Part shown: one piece after another, positions 33,210 through 45,504 of the stretch
How positions within the stretch are numbered: position 1 is the first letter of the stretch
How the letters are laid out: the number at the start of each line of letters is the position of its first letter
Source of the DNA: Tausonia pullulans
Lineage: Eukaryota > Basidiomycota > Tremellomycetes > Cystofilobasidiales > Mrakiaceae
Direction: 5' to 3'
Assembly: GCA_951802195.1 (NCBI GenBank)
Contig: OX637620.1
Coordinates: 744,001-808,000 of the forward strand
DNA length: 64,000 nucleotides
Translations under genes and position numbers: made by a program
Notes under the pieces: generated by a model
What the model was told of the DNA's origin: nothing
The model's input: only the letters and a program-made list of their open reading frames with translations
Databases searched by the model: none

Positions 33210-35259
33210 ATGGACGAGGAAATGCCCTGTGACTCGTGCGGCCGCGTCAGTTCAGCCCCTCTACTACATCCGGATCGTGCCGAGGAGGAGGGGAGGACGG
33301 AGGAGTCTGCGTCGGGCGACCCTGCCGAGAGTCGTCGGCTTTGCTTCTCCTCTCCGCCCTCGACCTCTCGGCTCGCTCTTGCTCTGGCCAGCATGCTGAC
33401 CCTTTGCCGCCTTTTCCCGCCTCATGCAGATCACCGGGGGAGAGTGAGTCTGGCCTGCTGGTGGCGTGCGTGGCCCTCTCTTCAGCACGGTGGTGACTGA
33501 CCCCGCTCTCTGTCCCTTTGTCCTTTCGCCCTGTCCTCCCTACTACCCTCGCTGTCTCCTCGCCCACGTTCGACCCGCCCGCCTCTTTTCCTCACCTCTT
33601 CCCGCCACCCCTCTCAGTCTTTACTGCTCCGAGGCGTGCCAGGCCAGCGCTAAGATGGAGACTCTTCAGGTGCAGTCCTCGAGTGACTCGGCCCAGTACT
33701 ATCAGGGCTCCTCAACCAGCATGCGTTCGAGGGCCACCTCTCCGCCGCCGTTCTCGTCGCCACTCTTCGGACCTGTCCCTTCACTCGTCCGGTCTCACAG
33801 GGGCTCGCCGTCGTCCTCGCCTGCGTCGTCGTCGCCCCAGACGTCACCGAGTCCGTGGTCACAGTCTCGAGAGGTCGACTCAGGCTCGCCGCCGCCGGCG
33901 CTTCACCTGCCTCCCCAGGCGTATCCTTCGCCCAAGCTTCGCGCATCGGGTTCACCTCTGGACCCGGTCTCGATCCCCCCCCAGTCACGGTCGTCGTCGT
34001 CCCACCATCAGTATTCGGAATCCTACGGCACTGCCGGCAGTGAGACCCTCCGCTACAATCGTCGACCGGGCCCGATGGCGAACCTAACGTCGCCGGTCGC
34101 GCTCTATCCCATTGGCCGGGCCAGTGCCCGCCGAACGTCGTCGTCCCAGACGACAGTCACGAACGTCTCGAGCAGCCTCGGCTTCACATCTGATTCTGTC
34201 GGCAAGGAGAGCGCTCTCAAGAGCCGCTGCGACCGACCGGGCTGCAATACCCGCCACACCGACCCGCTAGAGCTTGAGCGTCGGGGCGCTCAGATGACCC
34301 GAGGCGACATCCTCCGCGGTGGAGGCATCAAATCCCACAGCGAGGATGAACACTTGTCCGGCAGCCCTCGGTCTTTATCTAAGTTCGGCGTCCGGGCCTC
34401 GCCTAAGCTGGTCGCCCACCACCCCTCGCCTTCTGGGCGCGTGCTCCCGCTTCCTCCGCCGCTCGGTCGCCGTCGCTCGATCCCCATGCACCACTCCAAC
34501 ATCCTTCCACCTTCACCAGCCCATGTACCCGTTTACGATCATCTTCGGACGCCCCCGCCTCTCAGCCTCGAGCTCTCGGCGTCCCCTCCAAAGGTTTCGC
34601 CGCCTCCTCCTGCTCCGGTCTCAGAAGAGCACGATCGGGGCCGCAACCGCCGCCGCGAGTCTGACGCTGTTGCTGTTACTGGTTCGGACTCGTCGGCGAC
34701 CTCGAGGAGCAGGAGCAGCGCGCTTGGAAGTCGGAGTCGCACCCGCGAGGTCAGCCCCGTTCGGGCTCGCCTCGCCGACGACGGCATCGTTGAGCGCGGC
34801 CGGAGACCGAGCGAACGCGAGCGGGAACGCCGAGGCCGCTGCGGCTTGGATAGAACGGGAGCTGATGATGGCTCGTCACCAGAAGCGAGCGGCGATATCG
34901 ATGAACGGGGATCTTCTCGCAGGCGCAGCACCTCGCGCTCTCGCCACCGCACGTCATCTCGCGGACGGGCCTCACCTCCTGGACAAAGAGATTATCTCCC
35001 CGTCTTTGAGCGCACGCCTGAGGTCCACGCTAGGTCGCTCTCGGAGTCGCCGCCACCCGTCCCTGTTGGCGGGACTCTTCGAGGACGTCGACCGACCGTC
35101 GTCGCCAAGCCGGAGGCTTTCACCGCACTCGACGGCGGGCACGGCACCATCCGGGTGTCGTCAACGGCCAAGCCTCGGGGTCGGATCCCGATGGACCGCA
35201 CGGTTGATGTGCAGGAGTCGGCCAACGCTTGCATAGGACCCATCGGCGCGTCGTCGTGA
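33210..35259 (+). CDS. Ecl1-like zinc-knuckle protein with long disordered tail
   Basis: Exon 1 (33210-33245) encodes MDEEMPCDSCGR. A 14-base exon (33430-33443) gives ITGG and part of the next codon. Exon 3 starts at 33618 with LYCSEACQASAKMETLQVQS. Joined, CDSCGRITGGDLYCSEACQ is a compact CxxC-CSxxC zinc knuckle at the very N-terminus, as in the fungal Ecl1 family (PF12855), small nuclear proteins linked to chronological lifespan in fission yeast. The remaining 550 or so residues are Ser/Pro/Arg-rich, with one short Cys pair (KSRCDRPGCNTRH) and Arg-Ser stretches (RRRSTSRSRHRTSSRGRA). Fission yeast Ecl1 is far shorter, but long forms exist in filamentous fungi and basidiomycetes. Family call rests on the knuckle alone; role is unproven. 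Confidence 0.65.
33430..33443 (+). other. 14-base microexon of the Ecl1-like gene
   Basis: atcaccgggggaga lies between ctcatgcag and gtgagt. It carries the linker between the two Cys pairs and sets the frame for LYCSEAC; skipping it would break the protein. Confidence 0.7.
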
Positions 35260-36852
35260 TCCAGGTACCTCGTGCTTCGCAGCATGATGTCATACTTTCC
35301 CATTCATTGTCATCGCCTTCTTATCTCCTGCTACGTCGCCCTCGCATCGTTCGGTCCTTCGCCTCTCGCACTTCCCGTTTCCTTGCTCCACAACCTCAAC
35401 GCCTGCCCACTCTACTTCCCTTCCAGCTACTTTACGCACTCAACGCCCGCTACTCGTCCTTCCCCTATCTGAGCGCTCGTCAACCGAGGCTCTCCTGTCT
35501 TCCCCCTTCTCCCCTTTTGTGCTCTAGTCGCCATACCCTTCCCCATTACTCACTCTCTTTCTCACACACACACACCCCTGCCCCCTCTTCCTTCCGTTGT
35601 CCACATCTTAACATAGCTTTTTCACGCCGGGAAGCCCCTCGGCTTGGCCCTCATCTTTTCGAATTCTCTCCCTCCCGCTTTCCTTTTTACCCCCTAAAAA
35701 GCCACGCTGCGAAGCGTCCTTCATGCTCCTCGCGAGTGGACCGCCCACGTCTGTCCATCACTCCTTCCTTTTCACAACCCGCTCGTTGCTTCCTCCTCTC
35801 CCCAAAACACCCTCCTCCCTTCGTTGTACGATAGCCTGTCTTGAAACAAAGAAACAGCACTTGATCCAAAAACCTTCCCCTGTAAAGCCTGTCCTCGCGT
35901 GTTGTCTTGTCTTGAAGAAGAACGCAGTCTATTAAGCGCGCGCCCTCTTCCTTCTTTTTGGGTCGCTCCTACTTACTTGTCATCCCTCTTGAGCTGAACT
36001 CTCGTGTGCTTCTCGAGCAAAGAGTCCAGTGCTAATGAAGACGGCGCCTGCGCACTCGTTCCCACGCACCTGCCTTACCTCGCCACCCTCCACGGCGGCA
36101 TCTGGGTCGCTCTGGCTTCTCTAAGCACTATCGACCACGATCTGCCTTACCCCCCTCTTAACCTCGCACCATCCGGTCTACTCTCTTCAGGGAGTGTTTC
36201 GTTTCCAGCCCATCAGTTTATCGACCGTCGAAGGACGCCTCGTTTGTCAGTAGCCTCCGCTCGCGTCCACTTCGCCTCAAGCGCCGTCGCCCGTCCCCGT
36301 TCCAGCCAGCCAGCCAGCCGACCTTGGCCCTGAAGGAGACCAATATCTTCCACCTGAATACTTCCACCCAGGCCTCATTTTAGAGCCTTCCGACCAGTCT
36401 TCGGTGTCCTCGCTTTGAGCGAGAAAACCCCTTCTTGAATCAACCTCTCGCTACCAGCCCTCCTCGAAGCACGGCAGCGGCCGTACCGCCGACGACCGTC
36501 CGCACTCCTCGCACCCATCCACTCTCACCCTTGCCTAGTAAGTTGACGAAGCCCATATCGTCCTCGAACGATCTCCAGGGCCAATCCCCGCCTCACTTCA
36601 GCAGCTTCCTTGGAAACCACTCCGCTCTCGCGTGACCTCCAACCCCAAACCGCCTTGCCCAAGACGACCTCATCGCCCGCCTCCTCCCGTCAACGGCTTC
36701 CTCCCCCACTTCCTTACCATCCCGCCCCCTTCTCATTCCCTCTTTCCATTCTTCACATATCGTTTCCGCTTCCCATCCACCAAGCCCCCGCTCTAGATCG
36801 CTCCCTACCGCCTCAACGCTCTGCAGAACCATTCTCGCGACCCAACCTCAGC
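35260..36852 (+). other. Spacer: 3' end of the Ecl1-like gene and long pyrimidine-rich leader of gid7
   Basis: Nearly 1.6 kb without a supported gene. The plus strand is strongly C/T-rich over most of its length. Short frames starting with ATG occur in the leader; none looks conserved. Confidence 0.4.
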
Positions 36853-39691
36853 ATGAACACCCACTCCTCGCCTTCAGCCCCGCGACCAGCCTCGCCGGCC
36901 TTCCCCGCCTCGTCCCCCTCCCCGCTCCGGAACGGTCACGTCCCGAGATCGTCTTCACCATTGCCTCCTCATTCCACGAACGGGAACGGGAACGGAAACA
37001 GCCTCAACGGCCATACTGTCCATTACTCCGCCAGCGCAAGTGCAGACGACGAGACCATGTCAAGTGGCGAAACACGTCCGTCATCGATGAATCATCGCAC
37101 CCAGCCATCGTCCTCGAGGACGGGCGTTCCCATCGCAGGCGCACGGTTGTACCCGGACGAGCCTCGGCTCGACAGAGGAGAGGTAGTGAGGCTTGCAATC
37201 CAGGCACTCCGAGACTGCGGATATACGTACGTCTCCCCTGATCTGTCCCTAGCTGGCGAACTTTGGCTGACTTGAGACCTCTTCGTTTGCCTCGGCACTC
37301 GCACGCACTTCACCCACCAGTGAGTCGGCCGCTGGATTAGAGCGCGAGTCCGGCTACGTCCTGGAGGCACCCACGCTGAGCGAGTTCCGCGAGGCGATCC
37401 TCGGTGGCCGTTGGGACGAGTCCCTCGGGCTCTTTGACGATGTCGGTCTCACGGGGACCAGCGGCGACATCGTGCGTGCACAAACACGCACCCTCTCCTT
37501 ATGGCTAGCGATGCTGACGAGGAAATACACGGGTGACTTGTCAGGCTGCCCGATTTCGCATCGCCGAGCAAGAATACCTCGAGCTCCTTGAAACGTCACA
37601 GACAAAGCGCGCCTTGGCTGTTCTTCGTGGCAAGCTCGCTCCGCTCGAGCATAACCCAGATCGGATCTCGTTTCTGTCGAGGTGAGATTTGTTGTTCGCC
37701 TTCCCTGTACTTGATTGAGAGTAACTCACGGGCTCGATCTCCTCTTCAAGTCTGCTGATGTGTGTTGACCCGGTTGAGCTCATGGAGCAAGCGTCATGGG
37801 ATGGCGTTCGGGGCGAGTCGAGAAATCGCTTGCTTGACGAGATCTTTGGTTGGTATGAATTCAGAGCAGAGCAGAGCTGGGCGACAAGCGCTGATCGGCC
37901 GATGGTGCAGCCTCAATCCCACCGAGCGTGGTCCTCCCGCCCCGCCGTCTCGCCGCCCTCCTCAACCAGGCGCTTCACCACCAAGCCGCCTCCTCCACCT
38001 ATCACGTCCAAGCCCCAGTTACTACGACGCTCTTCATCGATCAGTCGGGAGCTCGCAACGACTTCCCGTTGGTTCTCCGGCATCGACTACGGAGGCACGC
38101 CGATGAGGTGTGGAATCTCGAGTGGAGTCACAACGGTCGGATGCTGGCGACCACGAGCAAAGACCGAACGGTTATTATCTGGGACATTCTGGTGTGTCTG
38201 GGTGTTTTCTGTCGCCTACATACTGTGGCTGGTTTGACCTGCATCCCGCCTGCCTAGAGAAAGAACCCAGACGGTACTCGCAGCATCATTCACCATGAGC
38301 TCTACGGGCACACTGAGCCCGTCGGGAACCTCGCTTGGTCTCCGGACGATCGTTACCTTCTTTCGACGGCTGAGAATGTTATTAAGGTCTGGACGGCAGT
38401 GCCCGTGAGTTCGAAACGAGCTACAGCGATATTCTACGATGGTTCGATCTGGAGTCGTTGACCTGTTTCCTTTGTGCTTTCGCAGACGGGGACATGGAGG
38501 TGTGCGTTCACCCTCTCTGGTAAGGATTGCCATGATGACTTTGTCTCGGCCGTACGATGGCTTCCGGACGGGAAGCGGTTCATCTCGACAGGCGAGGACG
38601 GATTTATCATGCGATACGTGAGTCCTTCGAGTCTCCACGCACGAATATCTGCCATAAAGACACTGATGTAGCCCTGGTGCACGGAGCGACCAGCGCCTCG
38701 TTGTTTCGGAGGACGAGAATACCGTCGTCGCCGTTCGATCTGCGACGGTTGACACTCACCCGCTCCGCGTTTTTGACTTTGAGGTCTCGCCGGATGGACG
38801 ACACCTGCTGGGTGTCGCCAATTGTGACCGAAACTCGCTTTTCAAGGCCGATGAACAGCTCAAGTTTGTCGGTCTCTCCGGCAAGCCCGCCGGGTACGGG
38901 CCTGAGAGCTTCCGGATGGTTGTCTTTGATTTGGCAACGGACAAGCTTGTTCCGTGGGTAGTCTCATTGCCACGCTTCGTTCCTCGTGTACACGAACTAA
39001 ATCCATTCTGCATATAGGGGGGAGCAAGACACTCTTGGAGGCAAGGTGACGAGCTTCAAGCTCTCTAAGGACGCCAAGACGGGCCTCGTCAGCCGGAATC
39101 CAGATGTGCGTCCAAAAACGCCCTCCCTTGTGTGTCCTCACCTGACAATCTCTCTCTACTCCAGGACATCCAATTATGGGACCTCTCCATGCCCGAACAG
39201 CCGCGGCTCATCCGGCGGCTCAGGGGGCATTCGCAGACCATGTACTTCATCAGGAGCTGCTTCGGCGGACCAGACGACAACTTTGTGCTCTCTGGCAGCG
39301 AGGGTGTGTGACCTGCCCTTCCCCGTTTTTATTTTCCCTGAGTGAAAGAAACTGAGTTCACTCTCCCACAGATTCCAAGATCTATGTCTGGCACCGCCAG
39401 ACGGGAGAGCTCTTGGAGGGTCTCACGGGTCACGAGCGGGGTTGTGTCAATGCGGTAGCGTGGCGTCCTCAAACGGAGGGTGACACAGGAGCGCTCTTCG
39501 CCAGCTGTGGAGACGATCACTCTGTGTAAACATCTAGCTTCAAATACTCGTGTCATATTGTAGCATATACTGACGTGCCCTTCCTCTCTCCTGACACAAG
39601 CATCCTCTGGGAAGCTCCTGGTCCCGGTGACGCCGATGACGTGCCGCGAGCGGCGCAAGACCCTTCACTAGACTCGTCAATATATCTCTGA
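36853..39691 (+). CDS. WD40 protein Gid7 / WDR26, subunit of the GID/CTLH E3 ubiquitin ligase
   Basis: Scaffold of the GID E3 ligase that destroys gluconeogenic enzymes in yeast. After a disordered Ser/Pro/Asn-rich start (MNTHSSPSAPRPASPAFPAS) come the LisH/CTLH region: DRGEVVRLAIQALRDCGYTE, SAAGLERESGYVLEAPTLSE, FREAILGGRWDESLGLFDDV, then FRIAEQEYLELLETSQTKRA and VLRGKLAPLEHNPDRISFLS. The WD40 propeller follows: RHADEVWNLEWSHNGRMLAT, TSKDRTVIIWDI, ELYGHTEPVGNLAWSPDDRY, DDFVSAVRWLPDGKRFISTG, then FDFEVSPDGRHLLGVAN, IQLWDLSMPEQPRLIRRLRG, NFVLSGSEDSKIYVWHRQTG and CVNAVAWRPQTEGDTGALFA, SCGDDHSVILWEAPG. The order LisH-CTLH-WD40 is that of WDR26. Ends DPSLDSSIYL. About nine introns. Confidence 0.9.
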
Positions 39692-40092
39692 ATTTATTCC
39701 CATTTACTTTTTACTACATTTCTTCGTTTCTTCGTTCTAAGTTTGCATCGAGCGCACCTTGCGCAGGCCTGGTTGCGATCCCACTTCCTTCACCTCCTGC
39801 TTTTGTTCTCTTTCTTTTTCTCAAACCTTTCACAGCTATATGTCTCGTTTTCCCCGTCCTTCACCCTGCCTGTTGACATAGTCTTCCATATTCAGTCCTA
39901 CTTGTGATCATTTCATCGCTGTCTGTCGAGACATCCCGCTGCGCTCTTGCGGCCTCCTGCACTTACATCTTGAGACGTGTGAGCGTCGCCTCGGTGGAGG
40001 CAAGGGGCTGGCTGGCTGCCAACCTTCTCCGCCCCGCCCTCCCACCTCCAACGCCCACATTCGTTCCTCTCCCTCCCCTCCTTGAGCCGCCG
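39692..40092. other. Spacer between gid7 and the acidic coiled-coil gene
   Basis: About 400 bases, tandem orientation. Pyrimidine-rich; no gene or distinct site seen. Confidence 0.4.
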
Positions 40093-41793
40093 ATGAGCGT
40101 CCATACCTTGAAGGTACCCGAGCTCCCCGCTAGAGCAAGCAAGTTTCCGAGGCAGCTCACGCGAACTGGTGGCCAGCAATCCCCCGCCGGTGAGTTCGAG
40201 CCTTGTTCTCGCTCTCCCGCCATACTCTCTCCTTCTCCTCCCTCTACTGTCCATCCATCGACTTTGACGATTTTTTCTCCCTATCTATACAGATTCAGCT
40301 CCTCGTATTCGCCCCCACTCGAAGCACCGTTACTCCCCCTCGTCTTCCGCCCCCGCCCTTCCCGACGACGAGAACAACGACCCGGACCGGACCTTGGTCC
40401 CCCACGATCGCGAACCTTCCGCCATTGGCCAGCTTAAGTATCAGCAGCAGAAGCAGCTGCACTGGAAGGCACAGCAAACCCCTGGCGATGTCTTTGGCGA
40501 GTTTGGACGCATCCCGCAAAAGGTCAAGAGGAGGCTCAAGATGATGTCGCCTCGTTCTCCGGCGACACTGGTCCAGCCAGAGACTGGGAAGGATGTGGAG
40601 ATGCGTGAAGCCGGTGAGGAAAGCACAAGTGATGAGGACGGAGACGGGGATGAGAAAGAGGAAAGTTTCGAGGAGAATGAGAACGAGCCGATAGAGACGA
40701 CGATGATGACGGAAGGGGACATCACCAAGCTGTTCACGGAGGGGGACGACGATCAGACGATGGTGGCCGCGGAGCAGGAGGAGGACGAGTGAGTGCGAGC
40801 CCAGTTTGTTTTCGCCCTCGATTCTGAACTGGTATGGCTCATTTGCTGTTATTCAGGGATTCCCAGCTAGTTGAAAAGTTCAGACGTAAGTCTCTCCATT
40901 GCGTCGAATGGTGGATGATTCATGCGAACACCTGTTTGTCGTTCTCACCTTCAAGTCACTAGCACCCAGCGTGGCATCGTCGAGGTCAACAGCGCGAGGG
41001 AGTCTATGGCTAGGTTCGGTACGTCCCTCTACCCACAGTTATAATCTTTACACTCCGCAGCTGATGGCATGGCCTACCTCTAGCCAAGAAGTACGCCCGC
41101 ATTCACGGAGCGACGGGAGTCCAGCAGGCTAGGGATCTCAAGTCGAGTAGATCGCATCTTCCTTCTCTGCTCGTCCCAGATCATCGTTGACCATCATCAG
41201 CTTTTACCCTTCAGGGCCTGCCTTGAGACGATCATCTCGACGACTAGTAGCGCCCTCACGCCGATGCTCGTGCGCTCTGAGGACCTTTACGATGTCTATG
41301 TTACCTTCGCCGCACGTCCCATTGCAACGAAGGAGTTATAGAGGCGCCTCTGACTCAATTTTTATTTCGCTCTGGAAGGAGCAGCACAAGACTCTTACCA
41401 AGCGGTACATGATGGACCTCGAGGCGATCGAGGAGGAGAAGAGCCGCTTCCGTGAGGAGTTGGAGAGATTCAGTGAGCTCCCTCCCGCCTTCTCCCCCCT
41501 AAATCGCTTCAGAGCCGGGCTGCACTGAAGATCCCTCTGTTTCGCCTTCCCTTTCTTGCCCCCAGAATCTCAAATCCCCCTTGCCAAGAAGGAGGTCATG
41601 GACGAAATCGACGGATCCATCGCCTCGTTCAAGTGCGTTCGTCTCGCGGCCCTCCTCGAAACGTAGGCACCATCTGAAGAAGTCCCTCTTCTCTCTCCAT
41701 CGCAGCAAGCAGGCGGCCGACCTGGCTTCTAATAAAGAAGTTGACCGGCAGATCAACAAGGCGATCCAGACGCTGTTCGCGGGCTCGGGCTGA
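40093..41793 (+). CDS. Unrecognised acidic protein with C-terminal coiled coil
   Basis: No family was recognised. Start MSVHTLKVPELPARASKFPR. A basic patch (DVFGEFGRIPQKVKRRLKMM) is followed by an acidic tract (residues about 170-230, with EESTSDEDGDGDEKEESFEE). After two small exons (DSQLVEKFR and VTSTQRGIVEVNSARESMAR) comes a more structured part: FAKKYARIHGATGVQQARDL, CLETIISTTSSALTPMLVRS, then a probable coiled coil (EQHKTLTKRYMMDLEAIEEE, FKSQIPLAKKEVMDEIDGSI). The end is INKAIQTLFAGSG. Seven or so introns; the join SEDLYD-EQHKTL uses donor gtctat and an acceptor before gagcag, chosen by frame. Architecture would suit a chromosome or meiotic protein such as Ecm11, but that is a guess. It converges with CENP-C. 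Confidence 0.65.
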
Positions 41794-42108
41794 AGAGCAG
41801 GACCCGCGACTAGCATGGCACAGAGAGAATGTGGACACAATACGATTTGCAATCTCACCGAAGAGTCTGCCCGAGATAAGGAAGAGGAAGGAAGAGAGAC
41901 AAGATGCGACATGAGGAGAGAGAAATAGGGAGTGCCCCGAGGTGACACCAGAGAACAAGGGGACGACGGCAGTACAGAGGGAAGATGGAGAATAAACTGG
42001 AAGAGAAGGGTATTATGACGATGATACGGTGATTGTACGAAGAAATACAGTACAATGGACGACAGGGGGGATGGTGCAAGAGCGAAGGAGGCGGTTTGGA
42101 GGCGGCCA
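41794..42108. other. Spacer between convergent stops (acidic protein / CENP-C)
   Basis: 315 bases holding both 3' ends; purine-rich on the plus strand. No other feature seen. Confidence 0.4.
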
Positions 42109-45100
42109 TCACTTTCCCGGACCCTTAGAGCTCCTCCTCTTGGGCGTAATACTTCGGCGGGACGGTGGCGGCGGAGGGAAGTCCTCCTCCTCGGCAGCCA
42201 TCTTCCTCGCCTGGGCGAAAAATAACTTCGCTGGCCGCTCCGAGATGGTGTGGATCGAGTACTGGTTGCCTGTGGGAAGGATCCAGCGGGTCAGTGAGTT
42301 CAGAAGCGAGGAGGGAATGAAGGCTCGGGACCAACCTCGCGGCACCATGAACTGCCCACCGGGAGCCATTGTAAAGGACGTCCGGTGAATCTTGACGGTG
42401 ACGGCGCCCTCGATAACATAAAAGAGCTGGAGTGAGTAGAGATCCTCGTCAGTTTTGGCTCTCGATGATGATCGACAGACCGAGGGGAGAGGGGATGGCG
42501 CACGTAGGTGTTGTCCTTGGTCGGCTTACTCGGCTTCTCGCCGCCGACGGGGATCTCGAGCATGCCCGCGGCGACGAAACTGGCGTCGCCAAAGACTTTC
42601 TGGAACTTGAAGCCCGTGGGGTCACCGGGCGTCGTCCGAGGTTCGAGGAGATGGGAGGGGAACGCGATCCCTGGAGGATGTCAAGTTTTGATCAGTCACT
42701 GACCACCCACACCAGATAGGAGGACAGGCACTCACGACGCTCAATCTCTTGCTTGCCAGCGTAGTCCCAAACAATCCCATGCTCTTGTGTGTCCCGGTCC
42801 CAACCAAGCTCGGGCTGGTCGACCGACATCGGCTGGTGTTCCTGATCTTCCTCATCGCTGTTCCATTGCTCGCGCTTGGGCTTCTTCGCCTTAGGCTTGA
42901 CGCTCGCTGTCCGTCCGCGGCGGGACTTTGAGAGCGGAGCAGGCTCCTCCTTGGGAATCCGGAGGACCTCCTTGATGATAGGGACGACGGGCCGGCCGGA
43001 CTCACGACGACCGTAGATGAACTTCTCACCACGCCAGTACTCGAGCGGGGCGCATCGCTTTCGGCGGGAGCGGCGAGAGGCGCCTGCGTCCTCGTCCTCT
43101 GAGTCGGAGGAAAGCTCTGAGAGACCTATGAGCAAATAGTGTTAGCATAACGGGCGGAGAAGGCATCAAGAGAGATGAAAAGGACAGACGTTTCCGGTTC
43201 TCAACCTGCTTTTTGGGCGGCTGTTTGGTCATCCTCGGCTTCGGCTTCGACGGTTGGGCCCGCTCCTTGCCCTTCTTTGACTTCTGGACAACCATAGGCT
43301 CCTCCTGCTCCTCTTCCTCCTCCTGCCACTGCCCCTCGCCACCCTGATCGTCTTGCTCCTGATCGTAGTCGCCCTCTTCCTGCTGTTGGTCAACATCTTG
43401 GTCCTCGTACTCCTCCTGCTCCTGAACCTCGGGAGACCGACGACGAGCCGGGGCCTTGGACTTGCTTGGCCCAGCTTGAGGTATGGCCGGTTCCTCCTCT
43501 TCTTCCTCATCATCCTCCTCATCCTCCTCGTCCTCCTCATATGGTTCCTCGATCGGGATTCTTCGTTTCCCGCGGCTTCCGCTACTGTTCAGCTGCTGTT
43601 TCTTTGAAAACGCTCGCACCGGCGCGGTATCCTCCTCCTCCTCCTCCTCCTCCTCCTCCTCCGTCTCCTCCTGCAGCTTCTGCTCAGGGAGAGTCATATC
43701 TGCTCCTGATCCATCAAGTAGGCTGTCAATGCCCCCCTCTTCTCCACCCGCCATCGACGTGTCCGCCAGTGACACCTCATTCTCGTTCTCTTCGAACCGA
43801 TCGTCGTCAAGATCGAGCGGAATGTTCAAATCGTGGCCGGCATCGTCGTACATGCTGGTGTTGCCCTCGTTTTGATCGTCGTCTCGCGTTTCATTGCCGT
43901 CCCCACCCCCAACGGTCGACATGGAGGACCGCGAATTGAAGGGTTTGCCCCGTGACATGGGCGAAGCCGCATTCTTCCCCATCTCGACTTCGTGGTCGTC
44001 CTCATCCTCATCGCTCCGAGTCCTTCTTCGACCATTGGCGAGCGACGAAGTTGGCTTGGTGGACTTGGTAGCGGTAAGCGCCTTGCCCGGCGTAGGGATC
44101 CCAGTCGAGCGCTCGGTTGCCGACCCGCCGGCGGTGATGCTGGGACCTAGAGACGCCCCGCGCCGCCAGGAGGAGATGGGGATCCGTGAGCCCGAGGGTG
44201 AGTTGAAGGGCGAGCGCTCGACTCGGGAGGGTGAAGGGAGAGACTGATATGCCGCGGATGGGTCGGAGATCGGGGTGTGCGAGGTTTGGGCCGAGGAAGG
44301 GGTGGCTTTGAAGATGGGTTGCTTGGGCGTGCCTGATGAAGAACGAGAAGCTTTGGTTCGTCAGAGGATGCATCGCCATAAGATGCTCAATCGCGCTCAC
44401 GCTTACGATGGAAGAAAGGTTTCTTGGCTAGGAGAGAAAACAAACACGATGATGCGTCCACGCAACAAAGGAAGGGCTCAGTCAGTCACACAACCACTCT
44501 CTCCATCCACAACATCCTGTAGTAGCATATGTATATACTCACCTACGGATGTGGTGGATATGCCCTCCATGTCGTCCTCGTCAAGCGCCTGGGCGACGGC
44601 GTCCTCAGCCTCGAGCGAGCTGTCGCGGTGGAGCCGACCCGGGGTGGTGGTCGAGGACATCTCGGAAGTGTCGGCCGCAAGGGCCGCGAAGGTCGTTGGC
44701 CGGCTGCTCCGAGCGTTCTCCGGCGTAGGGGAGCGCATGAAGGCCGCTGGGTCCTCGAAGAGGTCAGGACCCGTCCGGGGGACGGCCTTTGGCATCGCGC
44801 GTCCGGTGAGGCTGGCGAGAGGAGGAGAAAGGACCAAGTACGTCAGTTTGGGCACTTGAAGAGGACCGAGAGCGTGGATAGATATGCAGTCTGGATGGAT
44901 GGATAGAGAGCTGCTGACGCAAGCAACATGGTCTCGTCGGAAGACGGATCGGCAGCGGGCGAAGGAGAGCTGTCACCCAACAAAGGCAGGCGCCCGCCGG
45001 GAACGCGCGACCGCGTCGCCCCATCGGCCTCACGATCTCGTTCGCCTCATCCACCCCTGAGCTAGCAGCCTCTATAGAAATGCCTGGATGCAAGGGAAGG

Positions 45101-45244
45101 GACTCACGCCCCGGTGACGCCGATGTCGTGGACGTAGGGGATGTAAGGCTTGTCAGCCTCGGCTCGCGCCCTCTTCTCAAACGCGAGCTGGTTGGGGCCG
45201 CCATTAGTATGGCTGGGTGGCTTGCGGGCGGTGGACTGCGACAT
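42109..45244 (-). CDS. Centromere protein CENP-C (Mif2/Cnp3)
   Basis: Inner-kinetochore protein that binds CENP-A nucleosomes. Start MSQSTARKPPSHTNGGPNQL; the N-terminal part has YIPYVHDIGVTGA and TGRAMPKAVPRTGPDLFEDP, with DLFEDPAAFMRSPTP like the Mis12-binding N-terminus. A long disordered middle follows, partly very acidic (Glu runs encoded at 43631-43670 and 43490-43550). The CENP-C motif is RRSRRKRCAPLEYWRGE, followed by the cupin dimerisation domain: HGIVWDYAGKQEIERR, FKFQKVFGDASFVAAGMLEI, NTYVFYVIEGAVTVKIHRTS, FTMAPGGQFMVPRGNQYSIH and TISERPAKLFFAQARKM. The stop at 42109 follows a basic tail (RRSITPKRRSSKGPGK). Divergent from slm3, 260 bases between starts. Confidence 0.92.
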
Positions 45245-45504
45245 GCTGTCGGCGAGCGGCGAGCGGGGCGAAATCTTGGATGATCTCCTGGGGTTGATGG
45301 TGACGAGGCTGGCGCGAAGGTAGTGGATGTTGACGGTTGGGCGAGCGAGCGGGCGGGGTTGGCTTCCTCCAAGAGTGAGCGAGCCCGCAGAGGGAAACGG
45401 TCCGGCCGTCCTTGCCCTCCCTCCACCAACGCGACAAAGAATCATGGCGACGACGACGACCACCACCACCGCCATCCCAACGAGTCATCCTGGCTCTCCC
45501 CAGC
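45245..45504. promoter_or_regulatory. Shared divergent promoter of CENP-C and slm3
   Basis: 260 bases between start codons; contains purine-rich and pyrimidine-rich halves. No known element recognised. Confidence 0.45.
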
